Below are positions 18,401 through 26,629 of a stretch of 64,000 nucleotides of DNA, piece after piece (the stretch's first letter is position 1; the number at the start of each line of letters is the position of its first letter). This DNA is from Caldilineaceae bacterium. Lineage in GTDB: Bacteria; Chloroflexota; Anaerolineae; Caldilineales; Caldilineaceae. The DNA is taken from contig JALHQH010000028.1 in the NCBI GenBank assembly GCA_022842065.1, positions 1-64,000 on the forward strand. The letters run 5' to 3'. The notes under the pieces were generated by a model. The model saw nothing but the letters and a program-made list of their open reading frames with translations, did no database searches and was not told where the DNA came from. The translations under genes and the position numbers were made by a program.

Positions 18401-18639
18401 AGATCCAGATTGGGCAGGGCATGGCGTAGTTGATTGAGCAGGTTGCGCAGATTGGTGCGGGCCTGGCCATCACCCGATTCCGGCCAGAAGTGGTAGGCCA
18501 GTTGTTGCCGGGCAACCGGCGTGGCGCGATGGAGCAGCAGATAGGCCAGGAGCGCACGCAGCCGGGGCGCGTAAAGCGCGCTCAGGGGTTGGCCATGCTG
18601 GAGACACTGAAACTCACCGAAGAGGTTGATGGTCAACAT
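15487..18639 (-). CDS. BTAD-ATPase-TPR (SARP/MalT-like) transcriptional regulator
   Basis: 1050 residues starting MLTINLFGEFQ. Domains: winged-helix DNA-binding (1-90, with RQQLAYHFWPES in the recognition region), BTAD (95-245), AAA/NACHT-type ATPase with Walker A GEAGIGKT (about 288) and Walker B PLLLFIDDLQWCDAE, then a long TPR-like helical region (about 650-1040). The architecture is that of large STAND-class regulators, in which TPRs sense an effector and nucleotide exchange controls DNA binding. It is the full-length partner of the truncated copy downstream. Target genes are unknown; the convergent P450 beyond the pair or the divergent genes at 18812 are candidates by position only. Confidence 0.9.
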   Translation of the reverse strand: MLTINLFGEFQCLQHGQPLSALYAPRLRALLAYLLLHRATPVARQQLAYHFWPESGDGQARTNLRNLLNQLRHALPNLDLYIATDLQSFHWRAGAPATVDLIEFQQALQQAQQAQDRAQRRRALEQALTLYQADLLPGSYDDWVVSLRESLRHDYLHALEALADLLEQERDYRAALTITQQLFVADNLREGTYARLMNLHAATGDRATALRVYHTCATTMMRELGVEPAPTTRAIYERLLNIESEETTVSVLPTTTTLVGRASAWSQLQTAWQQAQRGRPQLLLITGEAGIGKTRLAEEFVEWANRQGIATATAHCYRAAGGLALTPIIDWLRTPLFRPALAALDPARRADLARLMPEVADEATVHLPTAFRSDAWQRQRLFEVLAHLLRWKEQPLLLFIDDLQWCDAETTDWLHYLLRMHSRARFLLVGTVRSEEFGPGHALHQLLLQLRRTDELVEIELERLDANATAHLVANLTGQQLAEDAGTEFYRQTEGNPLFIVETIRAQLRAQSADKAPLLFSLTRAAPQALPPKVHAVIESRLARLSPAARSLVDVAAVIGRSFTIQGLTLASEQHEDTLTLALDELWQNKIVRTQDADAYNFSHDKLREVAYGALSPAWRRLLHQRVARALEVIYTDNLDQISGQLADHYEQASQIKEAIAYYGRAAAIEQRRFALTQAIDYLQRGLGLLPRLVNENERQRTELLLQVSLGPMLLAKRGYGAPEVEQTLRRAYELCQQFGESAQLFRVLGGLGRFYIVLPNLTASLEVGQQLLAMAQAQEKPDLLIEAYNALGASYFQRGELSAARQHLGAAIDLFTGLLPTDHALRYGQDPRVVAYTRQAWALWLLGEADGALAHSQLALALVRDEVTDPFSRALTFAHSALLFQMMDDAENARHYAQLASNLARQQGFPFFLGMAEQIWGWALVKQGEPENGLQKLLTGLIIFRSSGAELGIPYFTTLHATAYAHTGQIDQGLAMLADGLRVVAKTHERWSEPELYRLQGILLQQRGDHAAQSCFVTALHVAEELNAQGWIARIKRDLPAATPASNAT

Positions 18640-18755
18640 AAAGCTGATGGTATCATTTTTAGGTCAAGCTGACAAGTAAAATTTAGCTCATCATTGGACG
18701 CTGGTCGCCATAAAATTGGTTGATCGTCTATTCATTCAACATTTGTGGGTTAGGG

Positions 18756-18808
18756 TATAATCGAGTCCCATTGTGTAGTCTGTTCGCCTCTGGTTGGTAA
18801 CCAGAGGC
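18756..18808 (+). promoter_or_regulatory. -10 box followed by a 10-bp hairpin before the start codon
   Basis: TATAAT at 18756-18761 lies about 50 bases before the ATG at 18812; no good -35 is seen. A perfect hairpin GCCTCTGGTT/AACCAGAGGC (18786-18808, 3-base loop) ends three bases before that ATG and occupies the place of the ribosome binding site. It could act on translation or bind a regulator. Confidence 0.45.
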
Positions 18809-18811
18809 TAG

Positions 18812-19402
18812 ATGAAAGCGCTCGCCGCCATGCCACACAACAGACCCGTCGCACCGCTGCCAGCGGTCAATCAAGGGGGGCCAACCCCAGCGTTGACAAC
18901 GCGCTGGCTTGATCCTAACACCGCGGGGCAGCCGGTTCCGGGTGCGCCGGCCCGTCCGCCCGATTTTATCGTCGAGCACACTTCACACCCGGCTGATTTG
19001 CGGGTGACGATCCGCAACTATGGCGAGCGCCAGCCGGGAGCCGAGGATGTGCTGCTGCAACTGAGTCGTCCGGTGGCTGGGCAACAGTTGTTTGTGACAA
19101 CCAATGGCAACGCCAGCTTTAGTGAGAATGGGGCCCATCTGCTGCTAACCATGCCCTTCCGCCTGATTGCCATTGACGCCCACACCATGCAAGGCTGGCA
19201 TTACACCTTGCCCAACCGCACCATGTTGCTCAGCGCGGGTTGGGAGGGCGAACGGCTGGTGGGCAAGCTGCTGGCCTATGGTCAACCGACCGCAGCAGCC
19301 ACCCTGATTGGCCCCTATACCTGGGCCGCGATCACCGCCCAGTGGCAACCAGGGCTAGGGCCAGCCGCAAGCCAATCGACCCCACCGGAGCAGTCCAGAT
19401 GA
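18812..19402 (+). CDS. Hypothetical protein
   Basis: 196 residues with a proline-rich start and no clear signal peptide or membrane segment. I do not recognise a family. The middle part is beta-rich (DLRVTIRNYGERQP, LLTMPFRLIAIDAHTMQGWH). ATG at 18812 or 18830 is possible; neither has a good ribosome binding site and a hairpin sits just upstream. It is followed 19 bases later by another unknown gene in the same direction, so they probably form a two-gene unit. Confidence 0.55.
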   Translation: MKALAAMPHNRPVAPLPAVNQGGPTPALTTRWLDPNTAGQPVPGAPARPPDFIVEHTSHPADLRVTIRNYGERQPGAEDVLLQLSRPVAGQQLFVTTNGNASFSENGAHLLLTMPFRLIAIDAHTMQGWHYTLPNRTMLLSAGWEGERLVGKLLAYGQPTAAATLIGPYTWAAITAQWQPGLGPAASQSTPPEQSR

Positions 19403-19421
19403 AGTGCGGGATCGATCAACC

Positions 19422-19820
19422 ATGATCACGATTATATTGCTACGGCTAAGTCTAGTGGTCTTGCTGCTTACCCTGATTTGGCAAGCGTTGCCCCAACGGC
19501 TCGACGTTGCATTGGGCCAAACGCAAACCATCTATCACGCCCGCGCTGGGGCGTTTGCCGTCACCGTTACGCTGCTGCCACAGGGCAATGACAATGGGCC
19601 AGTTACGCTGGAAATACGGAGCGATACGCAACTGGTGGGTGTGATCCAGTCACACTACAATTACGACTTTTTCGCCAATCAGCCAGCTGGCTGGCTGCAC
19701 CGCAGGTGGATCGATGGCGACTGGCAGCGGGATCTTCAGATCGCGACAGCGGACGCCGCCGGTTACGCCTATGTCAGCAGTCAGGATGGCAAGCTCTATT
19801 GGGTTGACGCAGGCGAATAG
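19422..19820 (+). CDS. Hypothetical protein with N-terminal signal anchor
   Basis: 132 residues from the ATG at 19422; a GTG at 19404 is an alternative. Residues 2-22 (MITIILLRLSLVVLLLTLIW) form a signal anchor or signal peptide, so the rest should lie outside the membrane. The exported part is beta-rich and aromatic (SHYNYDFFANQPAGWLHRRW). No family recognised. Second gene of the pair with 18812-19402; its stop lies 9 bases from the convergent dehydratase gene. Confidence 0.6.
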   Translation: MITIILLRLSLVVLLLTLIWQALPQRLDVALGQTQTIYHARAGAFAVTVTLLPQGNDNGPVTLEIRSDTQLVGVIQSHYNYDFFANQPAGWLHRRWIDGDWQRDLQIATADAAGYAYVSSQDGKLYWVDAGE

Positions 19821-19829
19821 CCGCCGCTC

Positions 19830-20969
19830 TTACCAGTCCGCAATGCTGCCGTCAGGCCGAAACGCTTCGGGAATCCAGGGTTGGGCCGGGTGGGCCAGGA
19901 GTGCCGCCTCATTCATTTCGGCCCCCAGCCCAACACCAGTTGGCAATCCACAACAGCCATCCGCTGCCACCGTGGGGAGGGCCGTGCAAATTTGGCGCAT
20001 AAAGTCATGGTGCTCGTGACGATGTTCCAGGTGGGTGAAGGCTTGCGCGTGCGCGGCCAGGTGGACACTGGCCAACGATTGAAGGGGACCATTGGGGTTG
20101 TGCGGGTTAAAGGCGACGCCATAGAGCTCGGCGAGGGATGCAATTTTGAGCATTTCGGTGATGCCACCGGCGTTGGCGACATCCGGTTGGATGATCGAAA
20201 CCAACTCTGCGTGCAGGAGGTTGCGAAAGCCCCAGCGTGTAAAGAGCCGTTCACCAGTGGCAATCGGAATTTGAAATTTCTCAGCACAGCGCTGCAGCCC
20301 ATTTTCGACTTCCGGCAAGATCGGCTCTTCGATCCAGAGCGGATAGGTGTGGCGAACCGCGGCTTCTAGTTGCACCGCCAAGCCAGGGCTAGGTCGGCCA
20401 TGAAAATCGAGGGCAAAATCCGCGGCGCGGCCGACTTCCTCACGCACCGCCTCGCAACAGGCGACGACCTGGCGAATGGTCGCCATCCCTTCAATCGCGC
20501 TGACCGCCGGCAATGGGTAGATCTTGACGACGCGATAGCCCAAGTCCAAGGCATGGCGAGCGCGCACACGAAATTCAGCCGGGTCGGTGGACAGACCTAA
20601 ATTGGCATAGAGGGGAATCCGTTGACGCACGGCCCCACCAAAGAGGCGATACAAGGGCAGCCCCGCCACCTTGCCGCGAATATCCCACAACGCCATGTCG
20701 ATCCCGGAAAGGGCCGCAGTTTGGATCGGTCCACCCCGCCAATAGCTGTGGCGATACATGCGCTGCCAACACCATTCGCTATCCAACGGATCAGCGCCGA
20801 GGATCAACTTTTCCAGATCTTTGACCGCGCCCTGCACGCCGTGGGTTTTGGTGGGGAGGGAACATTCGCCCCAGCCCACCAGCCCGGGCTCATCGGTCAC
20901 CACCTTGACATAGGTCCAATCGGTGACGGGACTCCAACAGCCAAAGGCATGTAGCGCAGTAATTTTCAT
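19830..20969 (-). CDS. Enolase-superfamily sugar-acid dehydratase (mandelate racemase group, DgoD-like)
   Basis: 379 residues from the ATG at 20969 (MKITALHAFGC); a frame 19 codons longer has no support. The N-terminal capping domain precedes a barrel with the metal-binding strand ALDFHGRPSPG, the second ligand in WIEEPILPE, and ATGERLFTRWGF plus IIQPDVANAGGI. The DFHGR segment and the His in NPHNPNGP match D-galactonate/mannonate-type dehydratases, which remove water from sugar acids to 2-keto-3-deoxy acids. The exact substrate is not readable. No sugar-acid kinase, aldolase or transporter is adjacent, so its pathway is elsewhere or incomplete. Confidence 0.82.
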   Translation of the reverse strand: MKITALHAFGCWSPVTDWTYVKVVTDEPGLVGWGECSLPTKTHGVQGAVKDLEKLILGADPLDSEWCWQRMYRHSYWRGGPIQTAALSGIDMALWDIRGKVAGLPLYRLFGGAVRQRIPLYANLGLSTDPAEFRVRARHALDLGYRVVKIYPLPAVSAIEGMATIRQVVACCEAVREEVGRAADFALDFHGRPSPGLAVQLEAAVRHTYPLWIEEPILPEVENGLQRCAEKFQIPIATGERLFTRWGFRNLLHAELVSIIQPDVANAGGITEMLKIASLAELYGVAFNPHNPNGPLQSLASVHLAAHAQAFTHLEHRHEHHDFMRQICTALPTVAADGCCGLPTGVGLGAEMNEAALLAHPAQPWIPEAFRPDGSIADW

Positions 20970-21054
20970 GGATGGTTTATTCCTCGTTATTGGTTTGGGT
21001 GGCAGCAGAAGTGCTGGTTTGGCCAATTATAGCACGCGTAAAATCACCCCTGAA

Positions 21055-21120
21055 ACTTACACGACGCCTGGTCGTAGGGGCACGGCATGCCGTGCCCCTA
21101 CGACCAGGCGTCGCGTAAGT
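21055..21120. repeat. 66-bp near-perfect palindrome
   Basis: The sequence is its own reverse complement apart from one mismatched pair (21061/21114), with the centre GGCATGCC and no loop. It fills most of the 211-base gap between the dehydratase start and the DUF2339 stop. The core GGGGCACGGCATGCCGTGCC is of the REP/cruciform kind. With no loop and no T-run it is unlikely to be a normal terminator. Confidence 0.75.
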
Positions 21121-21180
21121 CCTGCCCCAGTCCTAACCCAGATAAAACAACTGTCCCAATCGTTTTATTTGGGTTAGAAC

Positions 21181-23889
21181 TCAAACCTGTTCAACCGGCA
21201 ACGACTGGCGCGCCCGAGGGGGCACCGGCCAGAAATAGGCGATGGTGATCGTGAGCAAACCAACACCCATAAACGAGATGATACGCGCCAGTGTCCCCGT
21301 GTGGACCAGATCTACCAGGAAGAGTTTGAGAATGGTGACGCCAAGCAACGTCGCGCCAATCGACCACACATGGCGCCAGTGGCGATAATGCGCGATATAC
21401 ATCAAGGCAAAGGCCAATAAACTCCAGACCAAGGCATAGGTTGTCTGCGCAAGGGCCGAATTGTAAAGGGCAGCAATGCTGAACGGCACCCCAGACAGGT
21501 GGTGAAGCGCACGTGCCAGCGCCAGATTCAACACCCAGATGCTCAGCAGCCAGACACCCCATTGGCTTAACCAATCGACACGCGCGGCTTGGGCCGCCGA
21601 CAGCCGACCCTGCACCCGGCGGCTCCACTGCCAAAGAGCGACGATAATCCCCGCGAGCAGCAGATCCAGGGGATTCAAGAAAGGTACAAAGGGCAGCGGC
21701 CCACTGTGGCCAGGGTTCGTCTGATTGGTCCAGACCGCAGCGACAAGCACAAAGAGGGCGACGGGGGCGGCAGCATAGACCGCGTAGGCAGGTAGATTGC
21801 CGGCAACTGGCCACGGGAGTCGCGCCGTCCACACACCACAGAGCAACAAGACAATTGTCGGCACGCCCAACAACGCAATGCCCAACCAGCCGGCGGCCAA
21901 GCCATAAAGGAGGGCCTGTTGCACTGTCCACCAGGTGAGCAGGAAGGTCGCCAGCCAAACGCCACCGGCGTGATAGATGGCGAGCCGCTGTTGTTGCTCA
22001 CGCCAGAGGTGCAGCAGATGCACCGCCAGGATCACCGGCCAGACAAACCAGCCAACGGTAAAGGGGTGGATTTGCAAACCAAATTGGTAGAGAGCGATCA
22101 ACGCGGCGGCAGGTAGAACAATTGCTAATGTGATGCGTGGGGCACGCCACTGCACCAGCGTGCCATAAAGTTCACCCAGCACCCCCGAAACGGCGACAAA
22201 GAGCAAGAGGATCGCCAACCAATCTGCACGCGCGCTGTAGAGCAGCACCTGCCCAATGCCCCCAGCATACCACCAGCAGAAACCCAGCCCGAAGAGAAGA
22301 TATGCCAGTGGTGCGAACGGCAGCTTACGGTCGGTGGGTAGGTGGCGATGAACCAGCGTTGCACTCATGATGGCCGCCAGCGCGAGAATTAGTGTACTCA
22401 GATAGAGGTGGTTCATAAAGGGCGTCAGCGCCAGGGGCGGTGTACCCCACAGGTAGATCAAGAAGGCCCCGCCGGCCAACAGTTGCACCAGCGTCCCCCA
22501 TACCTGTGGCCACTGCCGTTGTCGCCGCGCTCCCAGCCAGATCTGTCCCAGCCCTTGCACGGCCCAGAAGGCGGCCGTTAGTTGGGGATCAAAGCGCAGG
22601 GGGATACCAATCAACAGGAAAAAGCCCCCAAAAAAGAAACAGACCTGGGTGAAGAGATCCGTCACCTGGCGGCGGTGGCTAAAAAGGCCGACCAAGGTGT
22701 AAAGCGCTGCCAAGCCAAAGGCCGTATAGGCGAGCCATTGAGCGCGATCGGCGACTAAAACACTATGTAAGACAAAGCTAGCCAACGGATTGGCAAAGAG
22801 CAAAAGGACGGTTGCGCCATGTAGCTCGGTTTGCCGGCCGGTGGTTGTCCTTTGGGCGGTGCGCAGCGCTTCCCACAGGGCGATGAGCAAATAGAAACCA
22901 AAGAAAAGCGCCAGAAAGAGTGCCGTACTGCCAAAGTAAGCGGGTTGATATGCGCCGTAGGCCCACCCTATACCGGCCAATAAACTAAAGCTAAAGCTCA
23001 CCAGATTCAGCCCTGGCCACACTTTATACCAGGCAATTGCCAACACGCCGGCATTGACCACCGCGTAGTAGCTAAAGAGCACAATATGGCTGCCCGCGCC
23101 ATCACTGGTCAACCACGGGGCCAGGAATGCACCGACAATGGCTAGAAAGGCCAACAGCGGGGCATCATTCCAGATCGCCATCAGCGCATAGGCCAAGGCC
23201 AGCAGGACAAAGATGGCAAAGGCCAACAGCGCCGGCAGCAGGCCATAGAAGAAGTAGGCCCCAAAAGTAGTCAGATAGACAATGCCAATCCCCCCACCGA
23301 TCAGCGCCAGCCCATAAGCGCGCTGCTGCCCCCGAACTCGCCAGCCAACACCCGCCAGGCCAACACCCAATAACGCCGCGCCCATCAAGCGCAGTTCCAG
23401 CGGAAACCAACCCTGATCCACAGCATATTTGACGAGAAACCCCACGCCAAAGAAGAGCACAATCACACCCACCTGCACCATAAGATGCACCTGGATAAAC
23501 CAACTGAGCAGTGGGTGCTGACTCCACACCGACGGCGAAGTGAGCACAGGGGCGGGCGCTAGTTCTGCGGCTGGCCAGGGCTCCTGACGCGGTGGCGTTG
23601 GTAGCGGGGCGGCCGGTGATGGTTCGACCGACGACAGGCCCACCGCTGGCGCGATATACGGCATAAGCGGGGACACGGTCGGTGCGCTCGCCGTGGCGGT
23701 CCCGGCTGCGGCCCCACGCTGCCCCAGGGGTGAGGCGGTCGGATCTAGCTGTGCCAGTTGGGCTTCAGCCCTGGTCAAGCGGGTGCGCACGTCGGCGACC
23801 GTGCGGCGCGTCCACGCGAAGATCAGCGCCGCGCTCACAAACATAAAGAGGTTGACCAAACAAAGTAGGCTAACCAAAAAATCAAACAT
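21181..23889 (-). CDS. DUF2339 polytopic membrane protein
   Basis: 902 residues from the ATG at 23889 (ribosome binding site AAGGGG); a longer frame to 23940 is less likely. A first membrane helix (MFDFLVSLLCLVNLFMFVSA) is followed by a coiled-coil and a Pro/Ala-rich linker (about 30-120). From SWFIQVHLMVQVGVIVLFFG onward there are well over twenty hydrophobic helices with GVGFLVKYAVDQGWF, the typical start of DUF2339. The family is large and uncharacterised, with a suggested role in the cell envelope. It stands as a single gene with repeats on both sides. Confidence 0.85.
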   Translation of the reverse strand: MFDFLVSLLCLVNLFMFVSAALIFAWTRRTVADVRTRLTRAEAQLAQLDPTASPLGQRGAAAGTATASAPTVSPLMPYIAPAVGLSSVEPSPAAPLPTPPRQEPWPAAELAPAPVLTSPSVWSQHPLLSWFIQVHLMVQVGVIVLFFGVGFLVKYAVDQGWFPLELRLMGAALLGVGLAGVGWRVRGQQRAYGLALIGGGIGIVYLTTFGAYFFYGLLPALLAFAIFVLLALAYALMAIWNDAPLLAFLAIVGAFLAPWLTSDGAGSHIVLFSYYAVVNAGVLAIAWYKVWPGLNLVSFSFSLLAGIGWAYGAYQPAYFGSTALFLALFFGFYLLIALWEALRTAQRTTTGRQTELHGATVLLLFANPLASFVLHSVLVADRAQWLAYTAFGLAALYTLVGLFSHRRQVTDLFTQVCFFFGGFFLLIGIPLRFDPQLTAAFWAVQGLGQIWLGARRQRQWPQVWGTLVQLLAGGAFLIYLWGTPPLALTPFMNHLYLSTLILALAAIMSATLVHRHLPTDRKLPFAPLAYLLFGLGFCWWYAGGIGQVLLYSARADWLAILLLFVAVSGVLGELYGTLVQWRAPRITLAIVLPAAALIALYQFGLQIHPFTVGWFVWPVILAVHLLHLWREQQQRLAIYHAGGVWLATFLLTWWTVQQALLYGLAAGWLGIALLGVPTIVLLLCGVWTARLPWPVAGNLPAYAVYAAAPVALFVLVAAVWTNQTNPGHSGPLPFVPFLNPLDLLLAGIIVALWQWSRRVQGRLSAAQAARVDWLSQWGVWLLSIWVLNLALARALHHLSGVPFSIAALYNSALAQTTYALVWSLLAFALMYIAHYRHWRHVWSIGATLLGVTILKLFLVDLVHTGTLARIISFMGVGLLTITIAYFWPVPPRARQSLPVEQV

Positions 23890-23967
23890 ATAGATTCCCC
23901 TTTCGGCGCAAGCGCGCATCACAAAGCAGCTGATGAGCACGCTGTGTATACAATCCCTCCGCGCCGC

Positions 23968-24171
23968 GACAGGTTCGCTTCGGGCTTTTCTTTGTGCTCT
24001 TCGCGCCTTTGGCGGTGGCTATTTTCAGGGCAGGCCCCATGCCTAGGCAGCACCAATAACAATGAAAAATTTTTCTACCGCAAAGCACGCCAAGGTCGCA
24101 AAGGTTCACAAAGGTTTTTCTTTGCGTAACTTCGCGTGCTTGGCGACCTTGGCGGTGGAGATTTTCACATC
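23968..24171. repeat. Degenerate intergenic repeats with GGCGGTGG..ATTTTCA core
   Basis: Within the 527-base gap upstream of the DUF2339 gene, two similar stretches (24004-24027 and 24148-24171) share TTGGCGGTGG followed by ATTTTCA. The second is also an inverted repeat with CGCCAAGGTCGC at 24088-24099 (complement at 24143-24154). These C/A-rich 'AAGGCACGCCAAGG' tracts look like non-coding dispersed repeats. Nothing else is recognised between 23890 and 24416. Confidence 0.5.
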
Positions 24172-24416
24172 AGCCGGCGACTATCGCGTTACACCTAAAT
24201 CATAGCTGACAAAGGTGACGGTCACGACGGAAAAAGATGAGAGCGGCGCAGCAGCGCAGTTGGGCAGTGCCAGTCACCTTGCGCAGCGTAAAAGGGAATA
24301 ACGCTACTCACCAGTGTAGCAAAATAGACGCGTCCGCCGCCAGCGGATTTTCACCGAAATAGCGGCAGGCGCTGGTAAATTTTTGCAAGGCGGGCAACAG
24401 AAAAGAGGGAGAGGGG

Positions 24417-25628
24417 CTACGCAAAATTGTCGGGCGTTTTTTGGCGAAGTAATGGCCAGTAGTAGACTAAGGCGACCAGGGTACAGCCGGCAATCACCAA
24501 AAGCGCAGTCATGTACGCAGTAGGTGGATAATGGCCAGCCTGATCCTTGGGCCAGCGATTAATGATGGCACCCATCGCCCATTGGGTGACAAAGATGCCG
24601 GTAAAGGAGAAAAGGTTGCAGGCACTGACCGCGCGCCCGACCAATCCACTGGAAAAGAGGCGGCGAACTTGCGGCATCAACACGACGCTGATGCCACCGC
24701 CAAAGCCAAAGAGCAGGTTGATCAGGGGCAACCAACCCACGGGCGGCTGGAACGCATAGAGGGTCGTACAACCGATCTGCAAGCTGGCACCAACGATGAT
24801 CACCGGCACCAACCCAAAGCGGTCGGCCAGCCAGCCGGAGCCGCCAAAGCCAAACATGGCCCCGACCGCGATCACAAAGAGCAGGTTGCCGGCCGCGACC
24901 TTGTCAAAACCATAGAGATCGATGAAATAAGGGCCAGCCCATAACCCTTGTAAGGCCAGGAGCACGCCATTCATCCAGAAGCTGAGGATCGCGATGCGCC
25001 AGAAGGCCCCATTGCGAAAGATGTCAGCCAACGAACCGTCAGTGGCTTGGGGCGTCTGCCACGTTTCGCCGGGCGGCGTATTGCGCACCCATAGCATGAT
25101 CGCCACGGCGACCGCAGCCAGGGCGATGGCCCCACCGAGAAAAATCCCCCGCCACCCAAAGAGCGCATTCAACCGCGCCAGCGGAATCGACGCCGCCAGC
25201 CCACCCATTGAACCAAAACCCACCATCAGTGCCGAGATGGTGGCGTAACGCTCTGCCCCAAACCAGCGACTAAAGGCCTTCAGCGCGCCCATCAGAATCC
25301 CCGCCGTCCCGAGGCCGATCAGGGCGCGGCCGACGGCTAACGTCGCAAACGAGTGGGCATTGGCAAAGAGCAGCGCACCCGCCGCGCCAAAACACATCAA
25401 GCCTGGGGTCACCCAGCGCGGGCCGATCCAATCCAGCCCAATGCCCAGGGGAATTTGGGCGGCAGCAAAAGCCAGAAAGAAGAGACTGCTCATCAGCCCT
25501 AACTGTGCGGCATCGAGTTGCATCTCACGCGCCAGGTCGCCGGCCAGGGCAGCGTTTGCCGTACGAAAAAAGTAGGAGAGCATGTGGGCAAGGGCAAATA
25601 GGGCAAAAACGCGTAGTTGGCGATGCAT
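24417..25628 (-). CDS. MFS transporter
   Basis: 403 residues with 12 predicted membrane helices. The start MHRQLRVFALFALAHMLSYF leads into helix 1, motif A appears as GIGLDWIGPRW between helices 2 and 3, and GWLADRFGLVPV is the equivalent loop in the second half. The pattern resembles nitrate/sugar-phosphate/organic-anion carriers of the NNP/ACS type more than drug exporters. It acts in the cytoplasmic membrane; substrate unknown. Single gene with a weak ribosome binding site. Confidence 0.85.
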   Translation of the reverse strand: MHRQLRVFALFALAHMLSYFFRTANAALAGDLAREMQLDAAQLGLMSSLFFLAFAAAQIPLGIGLDWIGPRWVTPGLMCFGAAGALLFANAHSFATLAVGRALIGLGTAGILMGALKAFSRWFGAERYATISALMVGFGSMGGLAASIPLARLNALFGWRGIFLGGAIALAAVAVAIMLWVRNTPPGETWQTPQATDGSLADIFRNGAFWRIAILSFWMNGVLLALQGLWAGPYFIDLYGFDKVAAGNLLFVIAVGAMFGFGGSGWLADRFGLVPVIIVGASLQIGCTTLYAFQPPVGWLPLINLLFGFGGGISVVLMPQVRRLFSSGLVGRAVSACNLFSFTGIFVTQWAMGAIINRWPKDQAGHYPPTAYMTALLVIAGCTLVALVYYWPLLRQKTPDNFA

Positions 25629-25943
25629 AAGATTTAGTTTCGATTGGGTGGGAGCTTGATTGATCCATACAGTTTACTTGATGTAGGGCTTACGCAAAAA
25701 TTGAGCGCGGCCAAAACCTTTGCCATTGGCAGAACTATTTTTAGCGCGTGCTCGCGTGGCTGTAATTGAAGCGGTATCGGTTAAAATAAAGTAACCTGAT
25801 CCTTGGTACAGGCATGATCAGGCTTTGCGATCAATGGATTGGCGCGCCTTTCTTGGTAAAGTGTAGCAGCAAACGATTGATGATGCTATTCGCAAAGAAA
25901 ACAACTCGTTTATGAACTATGAACAAACATCGGAAAAACTATT
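25629..25943. other. Intergenic stretch, possible insertion-sequence scar
   Basis: 315 bases between divergent genes. GTAGGGCTTACGCAAAAATTG near 25684 resembles the outer end of some insertion sequences, and a shortened form occurs at 24415-24428, but no transposase fragment or target duplication can be seen. No clear promoter is recognised for the reductase gene at 25944. Confidence 0.3.
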
Positions 25944-26492
25944 ATGTCTTCACCAACTGTTGTCGTCGTTTCTTCTAGCCTGAGTGAGCAGTCGCGTTCG
26001 CGCATCATGGCGCGCTACGCCAGCGAGGTACTGACCACGCAAGGCATCGACACCCACTTGATCGATCTGGCACAGATCGAAATGGGTGCCTATCCGACCT
26101 CCAGCAACGCACCCGGACTGCTTGCCGCGACCGAGCTATTCAATCGGGCCGACGGCTGGGTCTTGGCCGTGCCGATTTACAATTTTGGGGCAAGTGGCCT
26201 CCTGCTCAATTTTTTACACTATGCGCTGGATAGCAACTTTGGGCGCTGGAAACCTTTTGTCCTGCTCTCTAGCATGGGTGGTCAACGCAGCGCGCTGGCG
26301 CTTGATCATGTGGCGCGCACGCTGGTCTATGAGGTCAGCGCGGTGCAGGTAGGGCCGACGATCAGCAATATCGGTGATAGTGGCGTCAATCGCGTCACCG
26401 GGGAAATGGCGTTAGAATTGCAACAACGGCTGGCGGCCCACTTGGTCGTGTTGAGCCGCTATGTGCAGACACGTGCGGAGATGGTAAATTAA
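25944..26492 (+). CDS. NADPH-dependent FMN reductase family flavoprotein
   Basis: 182 residues with a flavodoxin-like fold: first strand and phosphate loop VVVVSSSLSEQSRSR, then VLAVPIYNFGASGLLLNFL, and the glycine-rich LLSSMGGQRSAL. These are the FMN-binding features of the FMN_red family (azoreductase, chromate reductase, sulfonate FMN reductase), in which NAD(P)H reduces FMN. Cytosolic dimer or tetramer by family. It is not followed by a monooxygenase, so a general quinone or azo-reductase role is more likely than a partner role. Ribosome binding site weak. Confidence 0.82.
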   Translation: MSSPTVVVVSSSLSEQSRSRIMARYASEVLTTQGIDTHLIDLAQIEMGAYPTSSNAPGLLAATELFNRADGWVLAVPIYNFGASGLLLNFLHYALDSNFGRWKPFVLLSSMGGQRSALALDHVARTLVYEVSAVQVGPTISNIGDSGVNRVTGEMALELQQRLAAHLVVLSRYVQTRAEMVN

Positions 26493-26629
26493 AGGGACAA
26501 AATTGACCAGCAGCCGTTAATCGCCTGGTTTGGTTGCGCCAGTGATCATCCGGGCGGGTTTGACAACCGCGGGGCTCAACCCATGAGCAAACGAGCGGTT
26601 CGCACAAGGAAAGTTGAGGTGATAGACAA

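Noticed and set aside
13284..18639. One regulator split in two by a frameshift
   Set aside because: Each gene has its own complete DNA-binding, BTAD and ATPase domains, so this is a duplication.
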